Of a DNA stretch of 64,000 bases, positions 34,291-42,672 are shown piece after piece. The notes beneath the pieces are model-generated. The model searched no databases. It saw nothing but the letters and a program-made list of their open reading frames with translations, and had not been told where the DNA came from. Origin of the DNA: Methylobacterium pseudosasicola (GTDB lineage Bacteria > Pseudomonadota > Alphaproteobacteria > Rhizobiales > Beijerinckiaceae); contig NZ_FOTK01000003.1 in NCBI RefSeq assembly GCF_900114535.1, forward strand, positions 62,001-126,000, given 5' to 3'. Position numbers and translations under genes: made by a program. The stretch's first letter is position 1. The number at the start of each line of letters is the position of its first letter.

Positions 34291-35195
34291 GCGCCGTCCG
34301 AAGTGGCCAGGCACGTGTCGTCAGCGGCCGTGACGATGTCGGCCCGGGTCGGCAAGGCCAGCTGCTCGGCATCATGGACCAGGGTAGCGGCACCGGAAAA
34401 GCGTACCAGCCGCTCCCGGTCGGCGCCGGTGCCGAAGCGCGTGATCCGGGCCGTGCCGGTCACCAGCACGCGCCGCGTGCCGGCCGCGCCGAGATCCGTG
34501 GTCGCCGCCGAGGCGAGCGCGGTCTCCGTGGAGGCGAAATCGATCCCGCCCTTCGCCGCGGAGGCGGTGAGCGCAGTGGCGAAGGCGGACCCGTCAGGCG
34601 AGACCTTCAGCGAGAAATCGTCGCTGCCCAAAAGGCCCAGCAGGGCGCGGGCGGAATAGCCGGTCTGGAGGATCAGGCCGGCGTCCCGGGACGCGGCCTG
34701 CTTGTTGACCGACATCCGCATGTCGCCGGAGCCGGGCGTCGTGTCGTCCCAGGTGAGCAGGGCCGCGTCGGACTTGACTGCGAGGCGGTTGGTGGCATCC
34801 GCCCCGGTGTTGATGCCGAGCCGGCTGACGCTCTGGATCGCCGTGAGCGTCCGGCGGAAGCTGCTCCAGGCGGTCCCGTCGAACACATAGAGGTCGGCCT
34901 CGTCGATCAGGTAGGCGAACCAGCCGGCCCGGGGCACGGCGCCGATCCAGACGCCGTCCGCGTAGCGCACCACCTGGCCGGCGAGCCCGGCCCAGGCGCC
35001 GCCCGGGTTCGACGCGACCACGAGGTAGCGGTCGCCGTCGGCGGGGTTCTGGGGCGGGGCGGTGAGGTCCTTGTCCAGGCAGGCGAGCTGGACCAGGGCG
35101 TCGAGGAGGCCGAGCGCCTCGTTGTGGGTGACGTGCTTCTGGGCCTGGCTCGCCGCGATCAGCGGCAGGCCGAGGCGGGGCGTGGCGTCAGTCAT
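34185..35195 (-). CDS. DUF2793 phage tail/fibre protein, truncated by frameshift
   Basis: As read, 336 residues. The N-terminus MTDATPRLGLPLIAASQAQK with HVTHNEALGLLDALVQL is the DUF2793 domain found in tail proteins near GTA and prophage clusters; the next part (GDRYLVVASNPGGAWAG, WIGAVPRAGWFAYLIDEADLYVFDG) completes it. A long beta-rich middle follows. The final 30 residues (from TSAPTARLWR) are out-of-frame Arg-rich sequence after a one-base loss near 34270; the true C-terminal domain continues in another frame down to 33940. It probably formed the receptor-binding end of the particle. It lies 174 bp downstream of the megatron gene. Confidence 0.82.
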   Translation of the reverse strand: MTDATPRLGLPLIAASQAQKHVTHNEALGLLDALVQLACLDKDLTAPPQNPADGDRYLVVASNPGGAWAGLAGQVVRYADGVWIGAVPRAGWFAYLIDEADLYVFDGTAWSSFRRTLTAIQSVSRLGINTGADATNRLAVKSDAALLTWDDTTPGSGDMRMSVNKQAASRDAGLILQTGYSARALLGLLGSDDFSLKVSPDGSAFATALTASAAKGGIDFASTETALASAATTDLGAAGTRRVLVTGTARITRFGTGADRERLVRFSGAATLVHDAEQLALPTRADIVTAADDTCLATSDGAGRWRVRTTSAPTARLWRSARRRWLRPAMPGSPTA

Positions 35196-35251
35196 GGGAG
35201 CTCCGGAAGGCTTTCAGTGTCCGATCGGATCGCCCGGCCGGATGTGCTTTG

Positions 35252-35345
35252 CCGTCATCGCGCGCGCAATGAAGCGACCCAGGCACGCGCCACGGTCTGG
35301 GATCGCGCGCTGCCCTGGGTTGCTTCGCTGCGCTCGCAATGACGG
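35252..35345. repeat. 94-bp palindromic repeat, family B, copy 1
   Basis: Ends CCGTCATCGCG and CGCAATGACGG; the right half carries CCCTGGGTTGCTTCGCTGCG. Same length as copies at 40028-40121 and 47670-47763. It lies between the tail-fibre gene and the megatron gene. Confidence 0.88.
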
Positions 35346-35369
35346 TGAGGGCTTCGACGCGAGACGGGA

Positions 35370-38300
35370 TCAGGCCGAGCGGACGGGAATGCGCGCGCGG
35401 CTGGCCGGGCCGGGGCCGGCCACGGCGCCGATCTGCGCCACGGCCACGTCGAGGCTGGTCTGCTTGCCGACGAAATCGGCCGCCTCGTCGGCGTAGAGGA
35501 CCTGCTGCGCCACGGCCCGGATCGTGCGCAGGGGCGTGCCGGCTCCGGAATAGACCGTGACCGCGTAAACCTCCGGCTCGTCCAGCGGGATCTCGGCGGG
35601 CTCCCAGGCGTCGCCGTCCCGGCGCGCCCGGCGGATCCAGGAGAGCCGCACCCCCGAGGCCTCCCGGCGCGCCCGCAGGTGAACCGGCCGCAGGGGACGA
35701 AGCGCCGCGAGCCCGGCCGTGGCGGCAAATTCCGAACAGGCGGGATCGCCCGGGTCCCGGTCGGCCGGGCCGACGCGGTAGCGGAAGCCGCGGCCGACCT
35801 CGTCCAGGCGCTCGACCAGGGGCACCACCGCGCCGTCATCGAGCCGCACGATCAGGCTGCCCGCCGGGGGCGCCCGGCCGGCCGACGCCTCACTGCCCGC
35901 GAGCCCCCGCAACAACCCCGAGAGCCGGTAAGTGTCGGGGCCGGTCAGCACCGCGTTGGCGGCGGAGAACAGCTCCACGGCGCCGTCCGGCCCGATCAGC
36001 GCGAACAGGTTGCCGCCCGCCAGCATCGCGGCCTCGCCGATGGAGCCGAGGGCCCCGCCCCGCCGCAGGGTGACGTCGAGGGGAACGCCCCGCTGCAGCC
36101 GCCAGAGCGGCCCGGCCGGCAGGTCCGTGAGGGTCCGGCCGAGGCAGGCCGGGTAGTCGACGAGGCTGTGAAGCGCGAGCGCGCCTGCGCCTTCCGCCCG
36201 CCAGACGGCCGCCGCCCCGGGCCAGGGCTCGGCCGCCACCGCGAGGTATTGCAGCACCGTCGGGCTGCCGCGATCCACCGGCAGGTCGAGCACCACGGCG
36301 AAGGGCGGCCCCGGGAAGGCCGGGGTCGCGCCGGCCGGCAGGGCCTGGCTGCGGGACAGGCCGCGCGCGGGCCCGCCCCGGGGCGGCACGCCACTCGCCT
36401 CGATCCGGCGCCCGGTGGGCGCGTCGTCGATCCGGTCGATCTTGCGCAGCACCGTCCCGCCCGGCACGTCGGCCGGCACCGCCAGCAGGTCGCCGGGCTC
36501 CAGCTCGACGCGGCGCGGGCTCAGGGTGAAGACCGCGCTGTCCCTGGCGGCGATGACCCGGTCCAGCATCGCCTCGGCGAGGCCGTCGCCACTCTCCCGG
36601 CGGGTGACGATTGCCGCCTCGATCCGGGTCTCGCGCCGCCGCTCGCCCACCGGGCGGATCGCGGCGGCCGAGGCGCGGCGGTAATCCGGGCTCTCGGATT
36701 CGGTGAGCCCGAGCTCGACCGAGCGCGGCAGGGCGCTCTCCTCGGCCCGGACCTGGCGCAGGACCGGTTTTTCCTCGGACAGCCTGACGAGGTCGGCTTC
36801 GGCCAGCACCACCGGCCTGTCGCGGCGCGGCCCGCGCAGGTGCAGGGCGCCGGCCACCGCCGAGACGTCGAGGCCGTAGACCTGCGCCAGGGTCTCCAGG
36901 GCGCCGCGCGCCGAGAGCGGCCGGTCGATGACGTAGCCGTCGAGGAAGGCGGCAGCCTCCACGGCGACCGGCGCGTCGAAGCCGAAATCGGCCAGGATCT
37001 TCAGGACCAATAGGTCGAGGTCGCAGCCCTCGATCCGGCCCGTGATCCAGTGCCCGACCCGCCAGTTGGCGGTGTCGGCCCAGACCGCCTGCACGGCCGG
37101 GAAGGCCGGGTAGGGCCGCGCGTCCCAGGACCAGACGAAGATCGATCCCGGATCGACCATCCGGCCGCCATAGACCGGCGAGACCGGGTTGTCGGAGTCC
37201 GAAAAACCCGCCGCGGCCGGATCGAACCGGGCGATCACCGCCTCGACGCCGCGCAACTGGATCAGCTCGTCGCGCAAGGCCCGGGAATGCGGCGGGTAGG
37301 CACCCTCGGCGGATTTCGGATCGGGGAAGACGTTGGGGCCGTTCGTGCCCTTGTCCACCGCCGGCACCCCGACCTCGGTGAGCCAGATCGGCTTGGCCTT
37401 CGGCACCCAGGCGGTGGCGCGGGTCTCGACGCCGCCGTCGCGCTCGACATGCGGGTTCGACCACCAGCCGACCAGATCCTTGGGTCGGAAGATCCAGGGC
37501 TTGCCGGCGGCGCCGTCCTGGATCGGCAGGCGCGTTTGCGCCGCCCGCCCGGCCGCGTCGGCATAGTACCAGTCATAGGCCTCGCCGGAGGCGCCGCGGG
37601 CCTTCAGGTAGGCGCGGTCGGCGATGTCCCCGGAGACCGCGAGGTCGGCATGGTCCGGCGTGTCGCGCCAGTCGGAGATCGGCGGATACCAGTCGATCCC
37701 GATCGCGCCGATATTCGGGTCGGCGAACAGGTCGTCCAAGGGGAACCGGATCGTGGCGCCGCCGTCGCGGACATGGGCGCCGTACTCGGTCCAGTCCGCC
37801 CCGTAGACGAGTGTCACGCCGGTGCCGAGGCGCCCGCGCAGCTCCGCGGCGAGGCTTTTGAACGCCTGCACGGCCGGATAGCCCGAGGCGCCGCGTACCC
37901 GGGTGAGGCCGACGAACTCGCTGCCGATCACGAAGCCGGCGATCCGCACGCCGCTTGCCGCCCATTGCGCCGCGAGGCCGGCATAATGCAGTATCTCCGT
38001 GCGGTAGCCGTTCCCGAAGAAGCTCTGGATCTGTGCCTCCGCCGCGGCGGTGCCGTCCGGGCTGCCCGAGACGCCCGGGGCCGGATCGCAGGTGATGCGC
38101 CCGCGCCAGGAATAGGGCGGCTGGGTCGCGCCGGGCACGCGCGGGTCGGGCAGGCCGTTGCCTGCGGCCACGTCCATCATCACGAACGGGTAGAGCAGCA
38201 CCTCGAGGCCCCGGGCCACGAGGTCGGCCACCAGCCGGGTCAGACCGGCATCCGAGGGCGTGCCGCCATAGGCGGGAGTGCCGTCCGGCAGGGTCGAGAC

Positions 38301-39266
38301 CACCTCGGCCTTGTCGCGGGTGATCCCGGCGACGCTCCAGGCCTCCGGCTTGGTGCGCTTGCCCCGGGTCTCGACCTTCGGCACCACCCGGCAGGCGCCG
38401 GCGCGCAGATCGGTGCCGAACCACGTCGCCACCACGGCGACCCGGCGCAGGTTCGGGCACAGGGCCTGCAGGGCGTCGAGGGAGGCGGTGACGTCGGTGG
38501 CGCGCTGGAGCTGATGCCGGTTGGCCGCCTGCGTCCGGCCGAGGCCGAGATCGACGGTGACGAGGTTCGGGTCGAGGGCGAACTCGCCGGCCCCCGGGAT
38601 CAGGTCGACGGCGCGGATCCGGCGGAACAAGCCGTTGACCGGGCGCACCACCTCGAAGGCGAATTGCGGGACGCGGTTGCCGAAATCGGCGAGCGGCAGG
38701 TTCTCGAACACCACGTAGGCGAGGCCGCGATAGGCCGGGGCGTTCTCGGCGCCCTCCTTGGCGACGATCAACGGGTCCGCCGCCTGGTCCGCGCCGCCGG
38801 TATGGACCCGCAGGGTGATCCCGACCTGATCGATCTCCTTGCCGTCCGCCCAGATCCGGCGGACCATGGCGATCTCGCCCTCGCACAGGCCGACCGCGAG
38901 ATTGGCGAAGTAGGCGTAGCGGGTCCGCACGGTCTTCTGCCCGCCCGCCCCCTTGGAGGCGGAGGCCGCGCGCTCCACCGTGGTGTTGGCGACCTCCCGG
39001 GCCCGCGTCGCCCAGATCAGGCTGCCGCCGATCTTCGCCCGCCCGTAGACCCGCGGAATGGGATCGCCTTCGGTGGAGGACAGGCCGGCCACGTCGGCGA
39101 GCCGCGGCCCCTCGACGAAGCGCGTGTGCCGCCCGGAGCCCGACAGGCTGCCATCGATCGCCACCCCCGCAGCCGCCCCGAGCGCGCGCCCCACCACGGC
39201 CCCGATCGGCCCGCCCAGAGCGGTCCCCACCGCCGCGCCCGCCGTCGACAGGATCAGGGTGGCCAT
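35370..39266 (-). CDS. GTA megatron tail protein (RcGTA g15-like; TIM-barrel host-specificity protein)
   Basis: A 1298-residue protein close in size to g15 of the Rhodobacter capsulatus GTA. The N-terminus (MATLILSTAGAAVGTALGG) is a Gly/Ala-rich phage tail segment. Residues about 420-800 hold the GTA TIM-barrel-like domain (GADWTEYGAHVRDGG, IGIDWYPPISDWRD, KPIWLTEVGVPAVDKG, with glycosidase-like acidic residues), followed by phage tail/receptor domains (GFDAPVAVEAAAFLDGYVID). It is thought to sit at the tail tip and contact the cell surface. The start is set by homology-like length. It is downstream of the g14-type peptidase but separated from it by a toxin-antitoxin pair on the other strand. 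Confidence 0.95.
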   Translation of the reverse strand: MATLILSTAGAAVGTALGGPIGAVVGRALGAAAGVAIDGSLSGSGRHTRFVEGPRLADVAGLSSTEGDPIPRVYGRAKIGGSLIWATRAREVANTTVERAASASKGAGGQKTVRTRYAYFANLAVGLCEGEIAMVRRIWADGKEIDQVGITLRVHTGGADQAADPLIVAKEGAENAPAYRGLAYVVFENLPLADFGNRVPQFAFEVVRPVNGLFRRIRAVDLIPGAGEFALDPNLVTVDLGLGRTQAANRHQLQRATDVTASLDALQALCPNLRRVAVVATWFGTDLRAGACRVVPKVETRGKRTKPEAWSVAGITRDKAEVVSTLPDGTPAYGGTPSDAGLTRLVADLVARGLEVLLYPFVMMDVAAGNGLPDPRVPGATQPPYSWRGRITCDPAPGVSGSPDGTAAAEAQIQSFFGNGYRTEILHYAGLAAQWAASGVRIAGFVIGSEFVGLTRVRGASGYPAVQAFKSLAAELRGRLGTGVTLVYGADWTEYGAHVRDGGATIRFPLDDLFADPNIGAIGIDWYPPISDWRDTPDHADLAVSGDIADRAYLKARGASGEAYDWYYADAAGRAAQTRLPIQDGAAGKPWIFRPKDLVGWWSNPHVERDGGVETRATAWVPKAKPIWLTEVGVPAVDKGTNGPNVFPDPKSAEGAYPPHSRALRDELIQLRGVEAVIARFDPAAAGFSDSDNPVSPVYGGRMVDPGSIFVWSWDARPYPAFPAVQAVWADTANWRVGHWITGRIEGCDLDLLVLKILADFGFDAPVAVEAAAFLDGYVIDRPLSARGALETLAQVYGLDVSAVAGALHLRGPRRDRPVVLAEADLVRLSEEKPVLRQVRAEESALPRSVELGLTESESPDYRRASAAAIRPVGERRRETRIEAAIVTRRESGDGLAEAMLDRVIAARDSAVFTLSPRRVELEPGDLLAVPADVPGGTVLRKIDRIDDAPTGRRIEASGVPPRGGPARGLSRSQALPAGATPAFPGPPFAVVLDLPVDRGSPTVLQYLAVAAEPWPGAAAVWRAEGAGALALHSLVDYPACLGRTLTDLPAGPLWRLQRGVPLDVTLRRGGALGSIGEAAMLAGGNLFALIGPDGAVELFSAANAVLTGPDTYRLSGLLRGLAGSEASAGRAPPAGSLIVRLDDGAVVPLVERLDEVGRGFRYRVGPADRDPGDPACSEFAATAGLAALRPLRPVHLRARREASGVRLSWIRRARRDGDAWEPAEIPLDEPEVYAVTVYSGAGTPLRTIRAVAQQVLYADEAADFVGKQTSLDVAVAQIGAVAGPGPASRARIPVRSA

Positions 39267-39309
39267 GGCGGGCTCCGGGGTGGGGGTGGGCAGCAGCGAT
39301 TGCGAGGGT

Positions 39310-39325
39310 ATACAAATTTTTGTAT
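39310..39325. promoter_or_regulatory. AT-rich palindromic operator upstream of the toxin-antitoxin pair
   Basis: ATACAAA and TTTGTAT form a perfect 7-bp dyad with a TT spacer, 26 bp upstream of the toxin start, inside an AT-rich patch (TATACAAATTTTTGTATGGAT) that stands out in this GC-rich DNA. Position fits an autoregulatory operator/promoter bound by the XRE antitoxin. Confidence 0.65.
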
Positions 39326-39350
39326 GGATAGGGTCTGAGGTTTTGATAAG

Positions 39351-39704
39351 TTGGGCGGTGTCGTGGTTGAGCGACCCAAGGGCGTAATATTTCGCGGAAG
39401 CGCACTCGACGACCTGCGCGCCTTTCCCAGGGATGCGCGACGCGCGGCAGGACATCAGATCGACCGCGTTCAGTCCGGCCTTGATCCGGACGATTGGAAG
39501 CCGATGCCGACCGTCGGTTCGGGCGTCCGCGAGATCCGTATCAGGGAGCCGGATGGTGCCTTCCGGGTGATCTACGTGGCGAAATTCCCCGGCGCAGTGG
39601 TCGTCCTGCATTGCTTCCGCAAGACGACCCAAAAAACGGCTCTCGCCGATATCGCCACGGCCAAACGCCGCTACGCCGACTTCGTGCAGGAGGTACAACG
39701 ATGA
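39351..39704 (+). CDS. HigB/Gp49-like toxin of a type II toxin-antitoxin system
   Basis: A 117-residue protein of the phage-derived Gp49-like (HigB, RelE superfamily) family. Supporting segments are RAFPRDARRAAGHQIDRVQS, GVREIRIREPDGAFRVIYVA and VVLHCFRKTTQKT, with the basic C-terminal residues expected at the active site. Family members cleave mRNA on the ribosome. The start is TTG at 39351, or possibly GTG at 39363. Toxin first, antitoxin second, with a 4-bp overlap, is the higBA order. The pair is on the strand opposite the GTA genes and sits between the g14- and g15-like genes. Confidence 0.85.
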   Translation: MGGVVVERPKGVIFRGSALDDLRAFPRDARRAAGHQIDRVQSGLDPDDWKPMPTVGSGVREIRIREPDGAFRVIYVAKFPGAVVVLHCFRKTTQKTALADIATAKRRYADFVQEVQR

Positions 39705-39982
39705 CTGAGACAAACTTCGACAGCGTCTGGGACGCGATCGAGGACACACCGGCCGAGGCTGCGCATATGCGTGTCCGCTCGCAGCTGATGATGGCGCTGC
39801 GGGATCACATTGAGCGCTCCGGCCTGAGCCAGTCCCAGGCGGCAAAAATCCTCGGCGTCACGCAGCCGCGCGTCTCGGACCTGATGCGCGGCAAGATCGA
39901 CCTGTTCGCGATCGACTCGCTGGTCGCGATGCTCGCTGCGGCCGGACTACAGGTCGAGCTGCGCGTCGCCGCGGCGGCCTGA
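39701..39982 (+). CDS. HigA-type XRE antitoxin
   Basis: A 93-residue protein with a helix-turn-helix of XRE type: LSQSQAAKILGVTQPRVSDL with MRGKIDLFAIDSLVAMLAAA after it. It should bind and neutralise the HigB-like toxin and repress the pair, probably at the AT-rich dyad at 39310. The ATG overlaps the toxin stop (ATGA), with AGGAGGTA just upstream. A 94-bp repeat follows 45 bp downstream. Confidence 0.9.
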   Translation: MTETNFDSVWDAIEDTPAEAAHMRVRSQLMMALRDHIERSGLSQSQAAKILGVTQPRVSDLMRGKIDLFAIDSLVAMLAAAGLQVELRVAAAA

Positions 39983-40027
39983 TCGGCTTGATGCGGTTTG
40001 GGATCGAAGCGCTCGCCGCTGCCTCCA

Positions 40028-40121
40028 CCGTCATTGCGAGCGCAGCGAAGCAACCTAGGGATACGCCACATTCGAGGATCGCGCGCTGCACTGGGTTGCT
40101 TCGCTGCGCTCACAGTGACGG
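40028..40121. repeat. 94-bp palindromic repeat, family B, copy 2
   Basis: Ends CCGTCATTGCGAGCG and CGCTCACAGTGACGG; central GAAGCAACC/GGTTGCTTC arms. It lies between the antitoxin gene and the convergent g14-like gene and could act as a two-way transcription stop. Confidence 0.88.
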
Positions 40122-40132
40122 CGGCAATGACC

Positions 40133-40621
40133 CTACTTGCACGTGCCCGGCGTCAAGCCGACCGTGGCGACCGGCTCATCCGGAAACCGGAACAAACCCG
40201 TCATGTGCCGCCGCCACCAGGCGGTGAGGGCCACCTCGGCTACGGCGGCGTGGTCGTGGGCGTGGATCATGGCGCCGTCGCCGGTGGCGATCGCGCAGTG
40301 GCGGGCCGGGAGATGGCACCGGAAGGCGAAGAGCAGCACGTCGCCGGGCTCAGGCGTCGCGCCGGCCACCGGCACGAGGTGCCGAGTCGCCGCTGCGGTG
40401 AGCGGGTCGGTGCCCGGGGCGGCGGATTCCGCCCATGTGGCGGCGTAGGGCGGCACCGGCTCCGGCTCGGTTCCGTAGAGCCCACGCCAGACCCCGCGCA
40501 GCAGCCCGAGGCAGTCGCAGCCGACGCCGCGCAGAGACGCTTGGTGCCGGTAGGGCGTGCCGAGCCACAGCCGCGCCTCGCCGAGGGCCGTCACGCCGAT
40601 GTCCCGCCGCATCGCGCTCAT
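40133..40621 (-). CDS. GTA cell-wall peptidase, NlpC/P60 family (g14-like)
   Basis: A 162-residue NlpC/P60 cysteine peptidase. The catalytic Cys is in GVGCDCLGLLRGVW, the His in LPARHCAIATG and the third polar residue in GAMIHAHDHAAV. In GTA and related phages this protein opens peptidoglycan from the tail tip during DNA entry. The ATG overlaps the g13-like stop by 4 bp, fixing the start. Downstream, the expected g15 does not follow directly; the HigBA pair and a repeat lie between. Confidence 0.93.
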   Translation of the reverse strand: MSAMRRDIGVTALGEARLWLGTPYRHQASLRGVGCDCLGLLRGVWRGLYGTEPEPVPPYAATWAESAAPGTDPLTAAATRHLVPVAGATPEPGDVLLFAFRCHLPARHCAIATGDGAMIHAHDHAAVAEVALTAWWRRHMTGLFRFPDEPVATVGLTPGTCK

Positions 40622-41493
40622 CGAAAAAGGCTCCCACCGTCGAGGACGGGCTCCGAGCCCGGCACCGCCCGCATCACCGCGTCGTTGCCCGGCATGTGCG
40701 GGAAGCCCTGGAAGTTGATCGCGTTGGCGAAGCGGTCCCGACAGGTGGCGAGCCGCTTGTCGCAGCCGGCGGTGAGGCTGAACGCATCCCCGGCCGCCAC
40801 GGGACGGGGCGGGACGGTCCACAATTCGAGGAGCGTGCCCAGTTGGAGCCGGATGTCGGCCCTAAGCCCGGCATTGGCGCCCTCCGTCCAGGTGAGCATC
40901 CCGCCGGTGAACAGCCCGTCCGCGAAGCCGCCCGCCAGAGTCACGCTAAGAGTCGCGGGTTCGGGCAGGCCCGTGACCCGGCCGGTGGTCTGCCAAGCCG
41001 CGAGGTCGACCCGGCAGCGCCCGTCGCCGAGATCGGCGCCGCAGGTCGCCCGAAAAGTCCGGCCGCGCTCGGCCCCGAGCCGGTGGGCGAGCCCGCGCAG
41101 CTCCGCCACGAAGGCGTCGCCCTCCCGGCGCACCTCGCCGATCGTGCCGACATCGATAAGCAGGCGCGTCTTCGGGTTGGTCCAGTCGACCAGCCAGGTC
41201 TCCACCGTCGCGCCGTCGTAGAGGCCGCCGGCGATGTCGGCCTCGGTCAGCCCGAGGGAACTCAGCGCCCCGGCGACGTCGCCCCCGGACACCGCGAAGC
41301 CGGATTCGGCGCTGGCCTCCGCGGCCTCCAGCCCGGTGCGGGCGGCGTGGACGAGGCCCGCGAGACCCAAGTCGCAGTCATGGTCGGTGAAGCCCAGCGC
41401 CACGCCGTCCCGCCGACGCAAGGACCAGCAGCGGCACAGGGTGGTGACGCCGCCCGCGAGATGGGCCGCGAAGGCATTCGGGATATCGCGCAT
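40618..41493 (-). CDS. GTA hub protein, DUF2163 (g13-like)
   Basis: A 291-residue DUF2163/phage BR0599 family protein. The N-terminus (MRDIPNAFAAHLAGGVTTLC) and the cysteine pairs in TFRATCGADLGDGRCRVDL and GCDKRLATCRDRFANAINFQGFP are family features; the four cysteines bind an Fe-S cluster in the characterised GTA hub protein. It forms part of the baseplate hub. It overlaps the peptidase gene by 4 bp. The gap of about 300 bp to the g12-like gene upstream holds a family A repeat. Confidence 0.92.
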   Translation of the reverse strand: MRDIPNAFAAHLAGGVTTLCRCWSLRRRDGVALGFTDHDCDLGLAGLVHAARTGLEAAEASAESGFAVSGGDVAGALSSLGLTEADIAGGLYDGATVETWLVDWTNPKTRLLIDVGTIGEVRREGDAFVAELRGLAHRLGAERGRTFRATCGADLGDGRCRVDLAAWQTTGRVTGLPEPATLSVTLAGGFADGLFTGGMLTWTEGANAGLRADIRLQLGTLLELWTVPPRPVAAGDAFSLTAGCDKRLATCRDRFANAINFQGFPHMPGNDAVMRAVPGSEPVLDGGSLFR

Positions 41494-41605
41494 CGTTTAA
41501 CCTTCAGGGCACCCGAAGTTTGAGGCACAAGCGCCGTTGCAGGCCGCGTCGGTCCCCTTTCCGCACGGGCTACAGCGTTCCCACGTCGTGTTCGGCGATG
41601 CGCGA

Positions 41606-41737
41606 CGCGCTCTCCTCCCCCTTGTGGGGAGGAGTTGGAGGTAGGGGTGGCTCAGAAGGCACCGCTGCGCCTCATCCGGCACCACCCCCACCCCTGCCCC
41701 TCCCCACAAGGGGGAGGGAAAACGCGTTGTGTTTCAG
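41606..41737 (-). repeat. 134-bp-class palindromic repeat, family A, copy 2 (inverted)
   Basis: Begins CGCGCTCTCCTCCCCC and ends AAAACGCGTTGTGTTTCAG, that is, the reverse orientation of the copies at 31714 and 56840 with small changes (132 bp). It occupies the space between the g13- and g12-like genes. Confidence 0.88.
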
Positions 41738-41790
41738 TTGTTTGCCACCGGACCCAATGCGTGAGGCTGGTCGCACGCACGAGAGGTTGC

Positions 41791-42432
41791 TCACGGCACA
41801 ATCTCGACGAGGGGCACCTTCGGGATCTCGCCGGCCGTGAAGGCCGCGAGGTCGATGGTGAGGTCGTCGGTGTCGAAGCGGACCGGGACGTCGAAGGCGA
41901 AGCCCGCGGTAACAGCGGCCCCCTTGGCCGGGACGTGGCCGGCCGCGAAGGTGACGAGCCCGGTTGTCGGGTCGCAGGCGAAGGCGTCGACGCCGACCTC
42001 CCGGCCTGCCACCGCCACCCGGACGCTGCCCGCCACCGGCTTGGCGATGCGCCGGCGATAGGGTGCGAAGCCGGAGCCGTAGGTCTTGGTCAGCGCGAAC
42101 GACGCGGTGGCGCCGTCGCCAATGCCGAGCGGCTGGTCGAGGGGGCCGATCGCCCGGCCCGGGGGTCCGGAGCGGAAATCGACCCGGTCGCGGTAGCGGA
42201 AGCCGTAGAGCCGGCCGCGCCGCTCCTCGAAGAAGGTCAGCACCGCGTGAAGCGAATCGAGCCCTCGCATTCCGAACCCGGCATCGTAACGGCGGCGGGA
42301 ATCGGCCCAGCGGCCGTTGCGGTGCTCCCGCCCCGAGGCCAGCGTGACGATCTCGGTGAGCCGCTGCGGCCCGCCGCTGCCGCGCAGCGACACGTCGAGG
42401 GGAAACAGGACCTCGTGGAAGGCGTCGGCCAT
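41791..42432 (-). CDS. GTA distal tail protein, DUF2460 (g12-like)
   Basis: A 213-residue DUF2460 protein: FHEVLFPLDVSLRGSGGPQR, EIVTLASGREHRNGRWADSR, and FFEERRGRLYGFRYRDRVDF are the conserved blocks. It corresponds to the GTA distal tail protein linking tube and hub. The start is the ATG at 42432. It is separated from the tape-measure gene by a TauD-family gene on the opposite strand, so the two are no longer adjacent as in Rhodobacter. Confidence 0.93.
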   Translation of the reverse strand: MADAFHEVLFPLDVSLRGSGGPQRLTEIVTLASGREHRNGRWADSRRRYDAGFGMRGLDSLHAVLTFFEERRGRLYGFRYRDRVDFRSGPPGRAIGPLDQPLGIGDGATASFALTKTYGSGFAPYRRRIAKPVAGSVRVAVAGREVGVDAFACDPTTGLVTFAAGHVPAKGAAVTAGFAFDVPVRFDTDDLTIDLAAFTAGEIPKVPLVEIVP

Positions 42433-42672
42433 GGCGCGAAGATCCCGGAGAGGGGGAGGGAGAAGGCCCGTCCTCCCGGCCGCGGAGGACCAGGAAGAGT
42501 CTTTTGGGAACGGGCGAAACTTCGGAAACGCCGTTCATCGACAACCGGTCGCCAGCGGGCAAAGATCATCGAAGACGACGGACGTTTCAGTGAAGATTTT
42601 TATCTGCGGCCGATCTCAAAAGATCTTAGCCGGGAGACGTGCCTCGTCGCCGATTCACTGAGGAGCCTTCCG

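Noticed and set aside
37050..39338. 762-residue open frame antisense to the megatron gene
   Set aside because: Composition artefact of GC-rich third positions; no domain, and the megatron frame is clearly coding.
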